Of a stretch of DNA of 64,000 bases, positions 8,502-17,076 are shown one piece after another. The DNA lies in NCBI RefSeq assembly GCF_003752155.1, contig NZ_RJVG01000006.1:62001-126000 (forward strand). Direction: 5' to 3'. Each line of letters begins with the position of its first letter. Positions within the stretch are counted from its first letter, which is position 1. Source of the stretch: Mobilisporobacter senegalensis. Lineage in GTDB: Bacteria; Bacillota; Clostridia; Lachnospirales; Lachnospiraceae. Made by a program: the position numbers and the translations under genes. Below the pieces are notes generated by a model, which ran no database searches, was not told where the DNA came from, and was given only the letters and a program-made list of their open reading frames with translations.

Positions 8502-10205
8502 TTATTGTTCCCCTCTAAAACTTTCAAAAGTCTTGTAGATATCTATACTGCCATATCCCCATTCATTGTTTGGATAGACTAGATTAGATTTTTGATTTAC
8601 TCCCCGATATAAAAATTTCCTTATATTCACTCCATCCATATTTCCCTGCCTGTCATTTACAATTCCCCATTCAAGCAATAACCCTGATACACCGGTTGCT
8701 AAAGCGGCTGCTATACTGGTTCCTGATTGATATCCAAACTGATTTCCTGGCAGTGGCACGTAAACTTCTACTCCTGGTGCTGCTACATCAGGTTTTACCT
8801 GATTCGCTCTTGAATATCCTCTGCTTGCATTTTGATAAATACTTTGATCTTTATGGTTATAAGCAGTTACCGTGATTACATTATTTCCATTTCCCGGTGT
8901 TGTGATCACTGTATCTGGGTTGGGATTCATAAAAGTTGTTTCCTCTGTTATAAAGCCTCTCATTGGTAACCAGATATGAAAACCCGAACTAATATCTCCT
9001 CCACCATAGACACGAAATCTCCATATTCCCGGGGCCGGCTGATTAAATCTTAAAAATATCAGTTGATCTCCTGTTTGTGATTCAATAATAAGGTAATCTA
9101 TCAGTAATCTGGTCCCTTCAAATAAAAACCGAATGTCTCTGTGTTCTCCTAATCTTGCAGGGATTCTTGGAATATGCTCTCCAGAAGGGGATGTAACATC
9201 TATAGAGTAAGTACCCGGCACCTGCCCCCAGATTTCCATTGTGAAATTTTTTTCATTTTCTCCCACCCTTAATTCTACTGTATCATATCCTGTCACCCGG
9301 TCCACAACTCCAAAATAATGGTGTCCCGTATTCCCTTCATTACCGGCAGCGACAAGAATTGCAATTCCTGCACGATTTGCTAAATCAGATAGAAAAATAC
9401 TGGTTGAAATATTACCATCATGAGCTCCCTGATTCGTGCCAAGACCTACGCAAATAGCTATTGGTTTTCCCAGACGTCTTGCTACATTGACCAAATACCT
9501 TATGCCAAACATAAAATCATTCCCCTGATAGCATAAGGTATCATTTGGTACCAATAAATAATCTTTTAGATTCTGTTTTGCAGGTTTTAACTTTACGACC
9601 ACGAATTCTGCCTGGGAAGCAATTCCTGTAAAATCACTTTCTGGGATCTGACTTCCTCCTGCCAAACCTGCAAGCATAGTCCCATGTCCATTTGTATCAG
9701 TGCTTGGAACCACTGATAATGGATTATCATTTTGCAGTGCTTCGTTTATCATATCTTTCGTATACTCTGTTCCATAGTAAAATAAATCTTCTCCAGCTTG
9801 TAAATTCTCAATTGTCTGATCCCAAATGGATACAATTCTTGTTGTATTATCAGCATGTTTAAATATTGGATTTGTGTATTCAATTCCTGTATCTATAAAT
9901 CCTAATAATACTCCCTGGCCTCGAAGATTTAAGGTAGGTGTGGCCTGAAGGCGATTGATTCCTACTGCTTCCAGATGAGCTGTGTCTAATAGACCATACA
10001 GCTTGGGTATTACAGAATAGCCCACTTCTGTCAATAACCTTTCCGAAGTTCTTTCTGCCGGGAGATAGACTACCGCAAATCTATCATCTATTACATTAAT
10101 TGTTTCATTCCCGTACTCCGCCAAAAGCCGCTGGTCTCCACTATATTCAATAAGAAGGTCAATAAAATCATTGCTTGTTATTTTCCTTTTTTCCTCTTCA
10201 TTCAT
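8502..10205 (-). CDS. S8 family subtilisin-like protease, Csp-like
   Basis: A 567-residue subtilase without a signal peptide. The first 90 or so residues look like a built-in prodomain. The triad is complete: Asp105 in GFIDTG, His174 in GHGT, Ser497 in SGTSIAA; the oxyanion Asn289 sits in AAGNEGN. Between His and Ser there is a large insert (about 300-430) resembling the jelly-roll domain of clostridial Csp germination proteases. By family knowledge, Csp proteins cleave pro-SleC or act as germinant pseudoproteases; this copy keeps its catalytic residues and so should be active. No sleC or other germination gene is adjacent, so the germination role is an inference. The gene is monocistronic with a strong terminator. 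Confidence 0.85.
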   Translation of the reverse strand: MNEEEKRKITSNDFIDLLIEYSGDQRLLAEYGNETINVIDDRFAVVYLPAERTSERLLTEVGYSVIPKLYGLLDTAHLEAVGINRLQATPTLNLRGQGVLLGFIDTGIEYTNPIFKHADNTTRIVSIWDQTIENLQAGEDLFYYGTEYTKDMINEALQNDNPLSVVPSTDTNGHGTMLAGLAGGSQIPESDFTGIASQAEFVVVKLKPAKQNLKDYLLVPNDTLCYQGNDFMFGIRYLVNVARRLGKPIAICVGLGTNQGAHDGNISTSIFLSDLANRAGIAILVAAGNEGNTGHHYFGVVDRVTGYDTVELRVGENEKNFTMEIWGQVPGTYSIDVTSPSGEHIPRIPARLGEHRDIRFLFEGTRLLIDYLIIESQTGDQLIFLRFNQPAPGIWRFRVYGGGDISSGFHIWLPMRGFITEETTFMNPNPDTVITTPGNGNNVITVTAYNHKDQSIYQNASRGYSRANQVKPDVAAPGVEVYVPLPGNQFGYQSGTSIAAALATGVSGLLLEWGIVNDRQGNMDGVNIRKFLYRGVNQKSNLVYPNNEWGYGSIDIYKTFESFRGEQ

Positions 10206-10268
10206 ATCTTACAGCCTTTCACCATACTATGCCTTATCTTATATTATGATTGCTGATGCTGCTTTGTT

Positions 10269-10288
10269 CAAAAAGGGCTTCCAGCCTT
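10269..10288 (-). terminator. Short hairpin with T-tract after the coiled-coil gene
   Basis: On the minus strand AAGGC and GCCCTT pair with one bulge around TGGAA and are followed by TTTTTG, 3 nt after the stop codon. The stem is short but position and T-tract fit an intrinsic terminator. Confidence 0.5.
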
Positions 10289-10291
10289 CCT

Positions 10292-11236
10292 TCAGAAATT
10301 AAATGTTATAATCAACTCATTTTTCCTATTTTCAATTTCTTTGAGGGCAATTTCTGCTTCCCCTCTTTTTCTTTCGATCACTGAAATAATATTCTCTAAT
10401 TTCTTATATAAATCACGTATCTGTTCTGAATCTTTTTGGATCTGGCTTCGAACATTCATATCTGTGAATATATTATCAAACCAGAAATCAATTGCTCTTG
10501 TAGTTGAATCAATCCATGTAATCTCTGGTGTATCCACTATTTCAATATCTAAAAGTTCTTTCTGCAGATCCTTTAATTGAATAGACAGCCGATTAAACTC
10601 CTCTTCTGCATTATCAATATGATCGTATTTTGCCATATGACTTAATATGCCCCCCCGAAACCATATATCATAAGTAGCCCAGCTTTCTGCACTATCAAGA
10701 TGGGTTATTGCCCTTTTAGCAGTATCTCCTACATTGCGTGCCGCCCGTAATGCTTCATCCATCTCGATCATTTGCCGGTTGAGATGTTCAATCTTAGTAA
10801 GGCAATCTTTATATTGGTATGAAATATCACTATTCATCTGATTTAAAATATACTGCTCACGATTCTTTATTTCCGATTCATAGGTCTGCCTCTCATTTTC
10901 TAATAATGAAATTCTTGACTCCAAATCATTTTTTTCCCTGTTTAGCTCATTTACATGTTCCACTGCCTTATCATATTCTATTTTAGCCACAAGCATTTCT
11001 TTCGATTCTTTATCTATCTTGTCTTCGTATTTTCCAATAAATTTGAGCACTGTTACTGAGAAAGATTCTTTTTGGAGATGTTCCACATCAAGACACTCTT
11101 CTTCATATTTTTTTAATAAAGATTCCACCTTGTCCTGTGCTTCATCTATTCTATCCATTATACTTTTATACCTTTGCTGTAACACAGGTAACATTGCTAT
11201 ATTATTCTTAATCTCATTTAATTTTGTATTATCCAT
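10292..11236 (-). CDS. Uncharacterised coiled-coil protein
   Basis: A 314-residue cytoplasmic protein with no signal peptide or membrane segment. I start at ATG 11236, which has AGGAGG 7 nt upstream; the longer frame of 13 extra codons lacks a site. Residues 1-160 and 205-315 are rich in Glu, Lys, Leu and Ile with heptad-like spacing, so long coiled coils are likely, separated by a conserved-looking middle (ESWATYDIWFRGG, then a LSHMAKYDHIDNAEEEF helix). I do not recognise a named family. The SWATYDIWFRGG stretch resembles a feature of some clostridial hypothetical proteins, but no function can be assigned. It is flanked by terminators on both sides. Confidence 0.8.
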   Translation of the reverse strand: MDNTKLNEIKNNIAMLPVLQQRYKSIMDRIDEAQDKVESLLKKYEEECLDVEHLQKESFSVTVLKFIGKYEDKIDKESKEMLVAKIEYDKAVEHVNELNREKNDLESRISLLENERQTYESEIKNREQYILNQMNSDISYQYKDCLTKIEHLNRQMIEMDEALRAARNVGDTAKRAITHLDSAESWATYDIWFRGGILSHMAKYDHIDNAEEEFNRLSIQLKDLQKELLDIEIVDTPEITWIDSTTRAIDFWFDNIFTDMNVRSQIQKDSEQIRDLYKKLENIISVIERKRGEAEIALKEIENRKNELIITFNF

Positions 11237-11384
11237 TATACATCCTCCTATATTTTGATCCCAGTCGTCATCCAATTGGAAGCTATCTTAATTAAAATTC
11301 ATATTTTTTCTCCAGATAATTTTTTATTCGTACTTATAATATCATAAGACTTCATGTGTTACCATTAGAATGTCATTAAAAATA

Positions 11385-11415
11385 CCTCTCACAATAAACA
11401 TCATTTTGTGAGAGG
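11385..11415 (-). terminator. Terminator after the glycosyltransferase gene
   Basis: A perfect 10-bp stem (CCTCTCACAA/TTGTGAGAGG) with an 11-nt loop is followed by TATTTTTAA on the minus strand, 12 bp after the stop codon of the capA-glycosyltransferase pair. Confidence 0.85.
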
Positions 11416-11427
11416 CACTGTTTTGTT

Positions 11428-12486
11428 TTAAATATCTTCAATTTTCTTATATATCTTATACAATAAGAAATAAACGATTTTATTTTTTTGTTCATTTAGA
11501 ATGACCAGATCATAATATTTTTGTTTCATTAAATATAGCAATATTTTTTCATTTGCAGTAAATGCTGATTTATCCATATATACAGTCCCGTTTTGATAAA
11601 GAGATATATTTTGGATCTTATTGAGCATTTTTCTTTTTTGGATATAGTTTATCCTTGAAATACTAAGTTCAGATATATACCCCAGTACCAGTTTCATAAA
11701 GCTATTATAAAATTGTTCCAGATGCTTTTTATCACACATATTTAATAATTCCAGATATCTCAGAAGTAATTTATGAACTTTAACGGTGTCGCTGATTCTA
11801 TTGAAATATACTTTTTTAGTCATTCTTTGAGGAAGCACCCTGTAATTATACATTGGCTTATCTAAATAGATAATCCTATTGGCCTTAAATATAAATGGAA
11901 GTATATAAGCATGATCCCCATCCATTTTCATTTGAGATATTTGTTTATCAGAACTATGGATAATAGTATTCTTTACTGCAAATGTATGTAATTTGTTTAA
12001 TTGATTACCATTTAAAATCGCTTCAAAAATACGTGATTTATTATATCTATCAAATAAAGAGCCATCCTCAAATATAGGATTGCCTGAAACTTTTCCTTCT
12101 GCACCAGCATTCTTATCATTAAAAATCATTAAATCACAGTTATAATTCCAAATGGTCCTGCTTAAAGTCTCTAGTAAATCACACTCCCAATAATCATTTC
12201 CATTTAAGAATAAATAATAATCACCACATGCTCTTTCAACTGCATTTCTTCTCACTTTACCAATTCCTTGTCTGGCCTGGTGATAAACTTTAATTCTATC
12301 ATCTAACTGGGCATAACGATCACAAATTTTTCCGCTGTCATCTGTAGATCCTGCGTCAATTATTATTACTTCAAAATTAGGATAGGTTTGTTCCAATACA
12401 GAATAAATGCATTTTCCTATATACTTCTCCATATTATAAACAGATATCAAGATGCTGAATAAGGAAAAATCCATAGTATATCTCAC
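11428..12486 (-). CDS. Family 2 glycosyltransferase
   Basis: A GT-A fold transferase. I start at GTG 12486, placing AAGGAGG 7 nt upstream; this site is inside the last codons of the preceding capA-like gene, whose TAG ends 1 nt before the GTG, so translation is probably coupled. Residues 1-110 hold the GT2 pattern: SILISVYNMEKYI, the IIIDAGSTDDS nucleotide-binding motif, and a metal-site region where DxD is replaced by LFLNGNDYW. The C-terminal 130 residues are basic and lack clear membrane helices. It likely adds a sugar to a cell-surface polymer. The replacement at the DxD position is noteworthy; many GT2 proteins of this type read DSDD there. Confidence 0.85.
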   Translation of the reverse strand: MRYTMDFSLFSILISVYNMEKYIGKCIYSVLEQTYPNFEVIIIDAGSTDDSGKICDRYAQLDDRIKVYHQARQGIGKVRRNAVERACGDYYLFLNGNDYWECDLLETLSRTIWNYNCDLMIFNDKNAGAEGKVSGNPIFEDGSLFDRYNKSRIFEAILNGNQLNKLHTFAVKNTIIHSSDKQISQMKMDGDHAYILPFIFKANRIIYLDKPMYNYRVLPQRMTKKVYFNRISDTVKVHKLLLRYLELLNMCDKKHLEQFYNSFMKLVLGYISELSISRINYIQKRKMLNKIQNISLYQNGTVYMDKSAFTANEKILLYLMKQKYYDLVILNEQKNKIVYFLLYKIYKKIEDI

Positions 12487-12487
12487 T

Positions 12488-13627
12488 CTAATACCTCCTT
12501 CCAAATCGACTTTTAATACCATTTAAAAGCAGTTCCAAGTGGGTACCGCTTTCTATATAATGTTCGATTTCTAATAGTTGTTTTTTACTATAATTCATGG
12601 ATAATTTATCTCGTAATATTTTATTTATAAATTGATATAAATAGTTGCCTCCATGTAATACTTTCATATAGGTCTTTAGTTTTTCATTGGCTAATTCCTG
12701 ATATTCTTTTTCAATAAATCCAGGCTGCTTTATTAGCATAGAACGTTCCCAGAATGGCTCTAATATCATGGACCAATCCTTTTTATTCGCCAGTCTTACA
12801 ATATTTCTGTATTTAATAATGGGTATATAATTTATTTTAGCGTGTTCTTTCTCTAATTTTAATTCCACCAGCAGACCACTTTTTGCTCCCCTATGATTGG
12901 AACCACTATATATGAAATCTCCCTGTCCGTAGCAAATGGTGCCTTCTTTATACTGTTCCATACAGCCTGCACAATGGCTTTGCTGGCATATAATAAAATC
13001 TGCTCCCTTATCAACCATCTTCCTGCAAATTTTTTGTAAATTGGGAGTTGGGTATGGATATTGCTCTTTTCCTGCATAATATATAACAATCACATAATCA
13101 CACAATCTCTTTAACCCTTTTATATGATCCAGACTTTCTAATGGATCAAAGGAATTTACCCCTGCCAGCACATCTGTCTCTAATATAGATTTTTCTCCTG
13201 TACAGGAATAAATACCCGCCCGGATTCCTTCCAACTCAATTATATATGGTTTTGAAGCTTCTTTTTTATTTTTTCCTGCCCCTGCATAATGAATATTATT
13301 ACATTGAAGAATGCGGAATGTTGAAAATAATCCTTGTTTGCCATGATCCATGATATGATCATTTGCCAATGTAACAAGTGAGGGGTTCATTGCTTTTATT
13401 CCATGTATTGTACTTCTAATTGCTCTATAATGATTTCCATGTTTTAGTATGGGGGTATCCCTGTCTGTAAATGGAACATTTAAATTAAAGATACGAAAAT
13501 CACTTTTGCGAATTACTTTTTTTAACTTTCTTCCTACTAAATTATTTAAATCTCCCCTAATAAATAGTTTATAATTTAATCTGGTAGGTACCAGGTCCCC
13601 ACCAATTAATATGGATATTCCTTTCAT
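12488..13627 (-). CDS. CapA-family (PGA_cap) metallophosphatase-like protein
   Basis: A 379-residue protein of the poly-gamma-glutamate capsule CapA family, which has a calcineurin-like phosphoesterase fold. Motifs in order are GGDLVPTR near the N-terminus, LANDHIMDHG near residue 90, CQQSHCAG near 195 and YGQGDFIY near 215. No signal peptide or membrane anchor is visible, unlike many CapA proteins. I start at ATG 13627 with GAAGGA upstream. It is first in a two-gene unit with a GT2 glycosyltransferase, so a role in a surface polymer is likely; no capB/capC are present. Confidence 0.85.
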   Translation of the reverse strand: MKGISILIGGDLVPTRLNYKLFIRGDLNNLVGRKLKKVIRKSDFRIFNLNVPFTDRDTPILKHGNHYRAIRSTIHGIKAMNPSLVTLANDHIMDHGKQGLFSTFRILQCNNIHYAGAGKNKKEASKPYIIELEGIRAGIYSCTGEKSILETDVLAGVNSFDPLESLDHIKGLKRLCDYVIVIYYAGKEQYPYPTPNLQKICRKMVDKGADFIICQQSHCAGCMEQYKEGTICYGQGDFIYSGSNHRGAKSGLLVELKLEKEHAKINYIPIIKYRNIVRLANKKDWSMILEPFWERSMLIKQPGFIEKEYQELANEKLKTYMKVLHGGNYLYQFINKILRDKLSMNYSKKQLLEIEHYIESGTHLELLLNGIKSRFGRRY

Positions 13628-13663
13628 TCTTCCTTCTCCCAACATTTAATATATACTGCCCCT

Positions 13664-13695
13664 ATCTTTAACCGGCATATCTCCCGGTTAAAGAT
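13664..13695 (-). other. Perfect hairpin in the capA-like leader
   Basis: A perfect 12-bp inverted repeat (ATCTTTAACCGG / CCGGTTAAAGAT) with an 8-nt loop sits 36 bp upstream of the capA-like start. There is no T-tract, so it is not an ordinary terminator. A possible -10 (TATACT) lies just upstream. It could be an operator or a 5' stabilising stem. The rest of the 260-bp intergenic region shows nothing definite. Confidence 0.55.
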
Positions 13696-13889
13696 ACTCT
13701 GAGTATACTATTTGCTTATCTTATTTAAGTTTATTTCCAGATTAGCAAAATATTCATACATGCATATCAATGAATGGAAGTAACTTATATCAATATCTGT
13801 GAATTATTTCTTATCAAAAATTTCTTTTGTTTTTTTCTAAAATATGTTAAATTAAGATTCAATCATTGCTTAATATTAAGGAGGGAAGT

Positions 13890-14411
13890 ATGGAGGATAA
13901 TATAAAGTTAATAAAAGCGAATGGGAAATACAAAGAACAATATATAGAAATGATAAAAGAATGGATGGTATCAAAGGAAGATTTGATTCCTTGGAGTTTA
14001 AATCTGGATTATTCTGATTTTGATACCATGTTAAGAGAATTAGATCAATATGAAAAAGGAATTGAACTGCCAAAAGGATTTGTAAGTTCGTCCTCTTATT
14101 GGTTAATCAAAGATGATAAGCAAATATTAGGCGCATTAGATATACGACACCGTCTAAATGAAAATTTAGCATTTCGCGGCGGACACATAGGTTATGGGAT
14201 TAGACCTGGTGCCAGAAGACAGGGATACGCAACAAAAATGTTATCCCTGGCACTGGAAGAATGTAAATTAATGGGACTTAATAAAGTTTTAATCACATGT
14301 GATAAAAATAATATGGGTTCTGCCAAAACAATCATGAACAATCATGGTGTTTTAGAAAGTGAGGATATGGAAAATGGAGAGATATTTCAAAGATACTGGA
14401 TCGATCTCTAA
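13890..14411 (+). CDS. GNAT family N-acetyltransferase
   Basis: A 173-residue acetyltransferase. The start ATG 13890 has AAGGAGGG 4 nt upstream; the longer frame of 8 extra codons starts within that leader. The GNAT acetyl-CoA motif A is clear: IRPGARRQGYATKML near residues 106-120, preceded by a strand HIGYGI and followed by VLITCDKNNMGSAKTI, typical of the subgroup that acetylates small amines or ribosomal proteins. Substrate is unknown. The gene is alone on the plus strand and converges with the DUF4173 operon across a shared palindrome. Confidence 0.88.
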   Translation: MEDNIKLIKANGKYKEQYIEMIKEWMVSKEDLIPWSLNLDYSDFDTMLRELDQYEKGIELPKGFVSSSSYWLIKDDKQILGALDIRHRLNENLAFRGGHIGYGIRPGARRQGYATKMLSLALEECKLMGLNKVLITCDKNNMGSAKTIMNNHGVLESEDMENGEIFQRYWIDL

Positions 14412-14464
14412 TCACTGGTTATAGATTTTTTATAAAAATGATTTCTAAGGGCTCATTGGGTAAG

Positions 14465-14503
14465 GATGTTATTTTACCAATTCAACACAAGTAAAATAAC
14501 ATC
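14465..14503. terminator. Bidirectional hairpin between convergent genes
   Basis: A perfect 13-bp stem (GATGTTATTTTAC / GTAAAATAACATC) with a 13-nt loop separates the plus-strand GNAT gene from the minus-strand DUF4173 gene, 7 bp from the latter's stop. The T-rich arms make it usable in both directions. Confidence 0.65.
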
Positions 14504-14510
14504 TATACAT

Positions 14511-16079
14511 TTATTCTTCTATACTTTTTAAACTCTTGATAGCTAAACTGTAAGACACATTATATTCACGCAATCCACTTTCCTTTTCCTTGGATGAAAT
14601 CCTATTATAATAATTTTTTATCACTTCTTCTTTTCCATGATTATCTGTATAATATTCTGTATTATCAGCATTTGGTATAAATTGAATTTCAGGAAATTTT
14701 TCTTTAAAATAAGGTATCAATACTGGTGCTGCATCAAAAGATAAACTTTCTGTCAGATAAACAATATCTGTATACTCCATATTTTCTTTTTCCTGTATAT
14801 GATATTTTGCAATAAAATAATCTGGTCTGGCAAAAGAAAAAATCAGATAACAAATTGTAACTGCGCATACACTATATCCAAATAGTGGAAATCTTTTTCG
14901 ATAGACAGAAACAATAACACCTATCAGCACCAGTGAGTCAATGAGTAAAAATAGTAATACAAACAGCCTTAAAAAAGTTAAGTTATATGCACTGATATAC
15001 AAAATCATTCGATAAACTGCAGATGCTATCATAATATAAGTACAGGCTGTCATAGCCGTTAACAAAATACGTACAAATTTACTTTCTTCAAAGAATGAAG
15101 TACAGATTAACATAAGGACAATATTAATAACGGTCACAGCAAGAAGCTCAAAAAATCCTCTTCTGGCATATTCTGCATAAGTAAACTCTGATGGCAAAAC
15201 AAATACTCCATTATTAAATAAATACAGTACTTGCACACTGCAAAACATAATATATACAATTCCAAGCAGTAATAATACAGTAACTGCAATTGAAGCACTT
15301 GCTTTTTTTCTCTCATGAATAAAGTCATTAGAACCCGCTTTCATTGTAGCTCCACATATAATACAGTAACAAACTAAAAATCCAAAAATGACCATAATGA
15401 CTATCGTAAATATATTGGAAGAAAATACAAGATCGTATACCTCGTTTGTCAGTTTGCCAAAGATTAAATCTGCACTTGATAGCAAACCAATAATCACCCA
15501 TAATAAAGGGACTGCTATGATAATACCAGTAGTGATATTCATAAAACGATCATTTTTAAATAATTTCGTACTTTTAAAATATTTGAAAGTATCCTGAAAT
15601 GGCATGCCAATTGTAGTTATGGTAACCAGAGGTAAGACAAACATACTTCCTATTTTTCTGGAAAAGTTCCAGTTTGAATCTTCATTAAATTGATGTATAA
15701 GGGATAGGTCCAACAATAACAGGATCCCTATAATATTTAAAAAAAGCAGGATCCAGCTGGATGTTAACATAGATGACAGACCTAAAGAAATTGTTCCAAG
15801 GTAATAGGCAATCGTACCTTTTTTTAGTGGAACAGATAATTTCTTCATAATTAACAGGAGTAATAAGACCATAATACATGAGAATGCAAATATATTAAAA
15901 CCCACCCCGGCTTTATAAAATAATAATGTAAAAGCCACGCCGAAAATAAGGCTGATTCCACCATAAATCCCGAAATTTTGGCGTATTTTAATAAACAGTG
16001 GAGAATTCTTATCTGTTGAATCCTTAACTGCCAGTTGCCCTTCCTTAATATCAGGAAAAGGGTTATTTAATTGTTCCAT
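14511..16079 (-). CDS. DUF4173 polytopic membrane protein
   Basis: A 522-residue integral membrane protein with about 12 hydrophobic helices and a soluble C-terminal tail of about 90 residues. The conserved family stretch YAEYARRGFFELLAV near residue 305 identifies DUF4173. Function is unknown. It is the third gene of a DUF2975-XRE-DUF4173 operon, an arrangement common in Firmicutes in which the small XRE protein probably regulates its own operon. The ribosome site AGGAGG is 11 nt from the ATG, slightly long. Confidence 0.85.
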   Translation of the reverse strand: MEQLNNPFPDIKEGQLAVKDSTDKNSPLFIKIRQNFGIYGGISLIFGVAFTLLFYKAGVGFNIFAFSCIMVLLLLLIMKKLSVPLKKGTIAYYLGTISLGLSSMLTSSWILLFLNIIGILLLLDLSLIHQFNEDSNWNFSRKIGSMFVLPLVTITTIGMPFQDTFKYFKSTKLFKNDRFMNITTGIIIAVPLLWVIIGLLSSADLIFGKLTNEVYDLVFSSNIFTIVIMVIFGFLVCYCIICGATMKAGSNDFIHERKKASASIAVTVLLLLGIVYIMFCSVQVLYLFNNGVFVLPSEFTYAEYARRGFFELLAVTVINIVLMLICTSFFEESKFVRILLTAMTACTYIMIASAVYRMILYISAYNLTFLRLFVLLFLLIDSLVLIGVIVSVYRKRFPLFGYSVCAVTICYLIFSFARPDYFIAKYHIQEKENMEYTDIVYLTESLSFDAAPVLIPYFKEKFPEIQFIPNADNTEYYTDNHGKEEVIKNYYNRISSKEKESGLREYNVSYSLAIKSLKSIEE

Positions 16080-16145
16080 AATATTTTGTACCTCCTAATA
16101 AAATATATGTAGTTGCAAATTTATCATCAACGATTTATTGACCAA

Positions 16146-16358
16146 TCAATTATTTTCATCCTCCACATAGGCTAAAATATCTCCTGGCTGACAGTCTAAT
16201 GCTTTACATATTGCTTCCAACGTACTAAATCTGATTGCTTTTGCTTTATTATTCTTAAGTATAGAAAGGTTTGCCATTGAGATATCAACTTCTTTAGCCA
16301 GTTCAGTTAATCCTATCTTTCTCTGTGCCATTACAACATCTAAATTAATTACAATCAC
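16146..16358 (-). CDS. Small XRE/YozG-type HTH regulator
   Basis: A 70-residue single-domain Cro/CI helix-turn-helix protein (RKIGLTELAKEVDISMANLS, then ICKALDCQPGDILAY). It starts at GTG with AGGAGG 7 nt upstream. It follows DUF2975 by 11 bp and precedes DUF4173. YozG-like proteins in this setting are thought to repress their own operon; the large palindrome upstream of DUF2975 is a natural candidate operator (inference). Confidence 0.92.
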   Translation of the reverse strand: MIVINLDVVMAQRKIGLTELAKEVDISMANLSILKNNKAKAIRFSTLEAICKALDCQPGDILAYVEDENN

Positions 16359-16369
16359 GATGGTTCCTC

Positions 16370-16819
16370 CTAAATCGTCAGATCATTGTCTTGTTTATAA
16401 GTAACCGCTTTCTCAAACACCAGAGAAAGTACCAGCGAAAATAACCCTGCTATTATGAATACCAACACTAATACTAATGCCGCTGCTGTTACTACAAAGA
16501 ATACTCTGACAACTAAAATTATTGCGATCATAAATGAGCATATTCCCATTCTTTTGAGAGAAATTACATTCTCTTTAATAAATGGGTCTTCATTAATCAC
16601 TGATTTAAACATTTTTCTTAAATTCTCCAGGATAATTAAAGCAAATACCCCGGCTATCATAAATACAATGCAGTAAGGAAGGTAATAATCCTCAAAAATC
16701 GATATATACATTCCTGCCTTTTTAAAAATAAATGGTACACCCACACATATCACAATCCCTGATATGAACATAAAATCCAATAACAATTTTGTAAAACGTA
16801 CCAATGGATTTAATTTCAT
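16370..16819 (-). CDS. DUF2975 membrane protein
   Basis: A 149-residue protein with four membrane helices. The family signature between helices 2 and 3 is present (EDPFIKENVISLKRMG). DUF2975 proteins are nearly always paired with a YozG-like XRE regulator, as here, and may modulate that regulator's activity from the membrane; the mechanism is not established. AGGAGG precedes the ATG. It is the first gene of the operon. Confidence 0.9.
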   Translation of the reverse strand: MKLNPLVRFTKLLLDFMFISGIVICVGVPFIFKKAGMYISIFEDYYLPYCIVFMIAGVFALIILENLRKMFKSVINEDPFIKENVISLKRMGICSFMIAIILVVRVFFVVTAAALVLVLVFIIAGLFSLVLSLVFEKAVTYKQDNDLTI

Positions 16820-16860
16820 GTAAAAACATCCTCCTATTTATATATTCATTACTTTAGTAT

Positions 16861-16929
16861 AAAATATCATAATACAAAATGAAAGTCAACAATTATATAT
16901 CGATTATCGATAAATAATTATTGACTTTC
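16861..16929 (-). promoter_or_regulatory. Promoter plus 49-bp palindrome upstream of the DUF2975 operon (copy 1)
   Basis: A minus-strand promoter reads TTGACT, 17 nt, TATTTT. Its -35 lies in one arm of a 49-bp dyad at 16881-16929: 16-bp arms with one mismatch ending in GAAAGTCAA / TTGACTTTC, plus an inner TATCGAT/ATCGATA dyad. The same 69-bp arrangement recurs at 27138-27206 before another XRE operon, with 24 of the 29 promoter bases identical. This is probably an operator for an XRE regulator. Confidence 0.75.
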
Positions 16930-16939
16930 ATTTGTGTAA

Positions 16940-16958
16940 GGTAATATCTTTACGTAAT
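16940..16958. repeat. Left direct repeat flanking the IS30-type element
   Basis: The 19-nt GGTAATATCTTTACGTAAT matches the sequence on the other side of the element at 18877-18896 except for one extra A there. It is best read as a long target-site duplication, as described for the IS30-family member IS1630. Confidence 0.7.
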
Positions 16959-17076
16959 GTGAAATTTTTAATTCCGTTTTTTAAAATCACAAAATAATAA
17001 AAATGGAATTTACTCTTGCACATAGTTTTTGCTATTATTTTATATGGTTATCTTGTCTGTTAGAAAGGATTGCTCT

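Noticed and set aside
16881-16929. The 49-bp palindrome as an end of the IS30 element
   Set aside because: The direct repeats place the IS boundary at 16959, and the palindrome recurs at 27158-27206 with no IS nearby.
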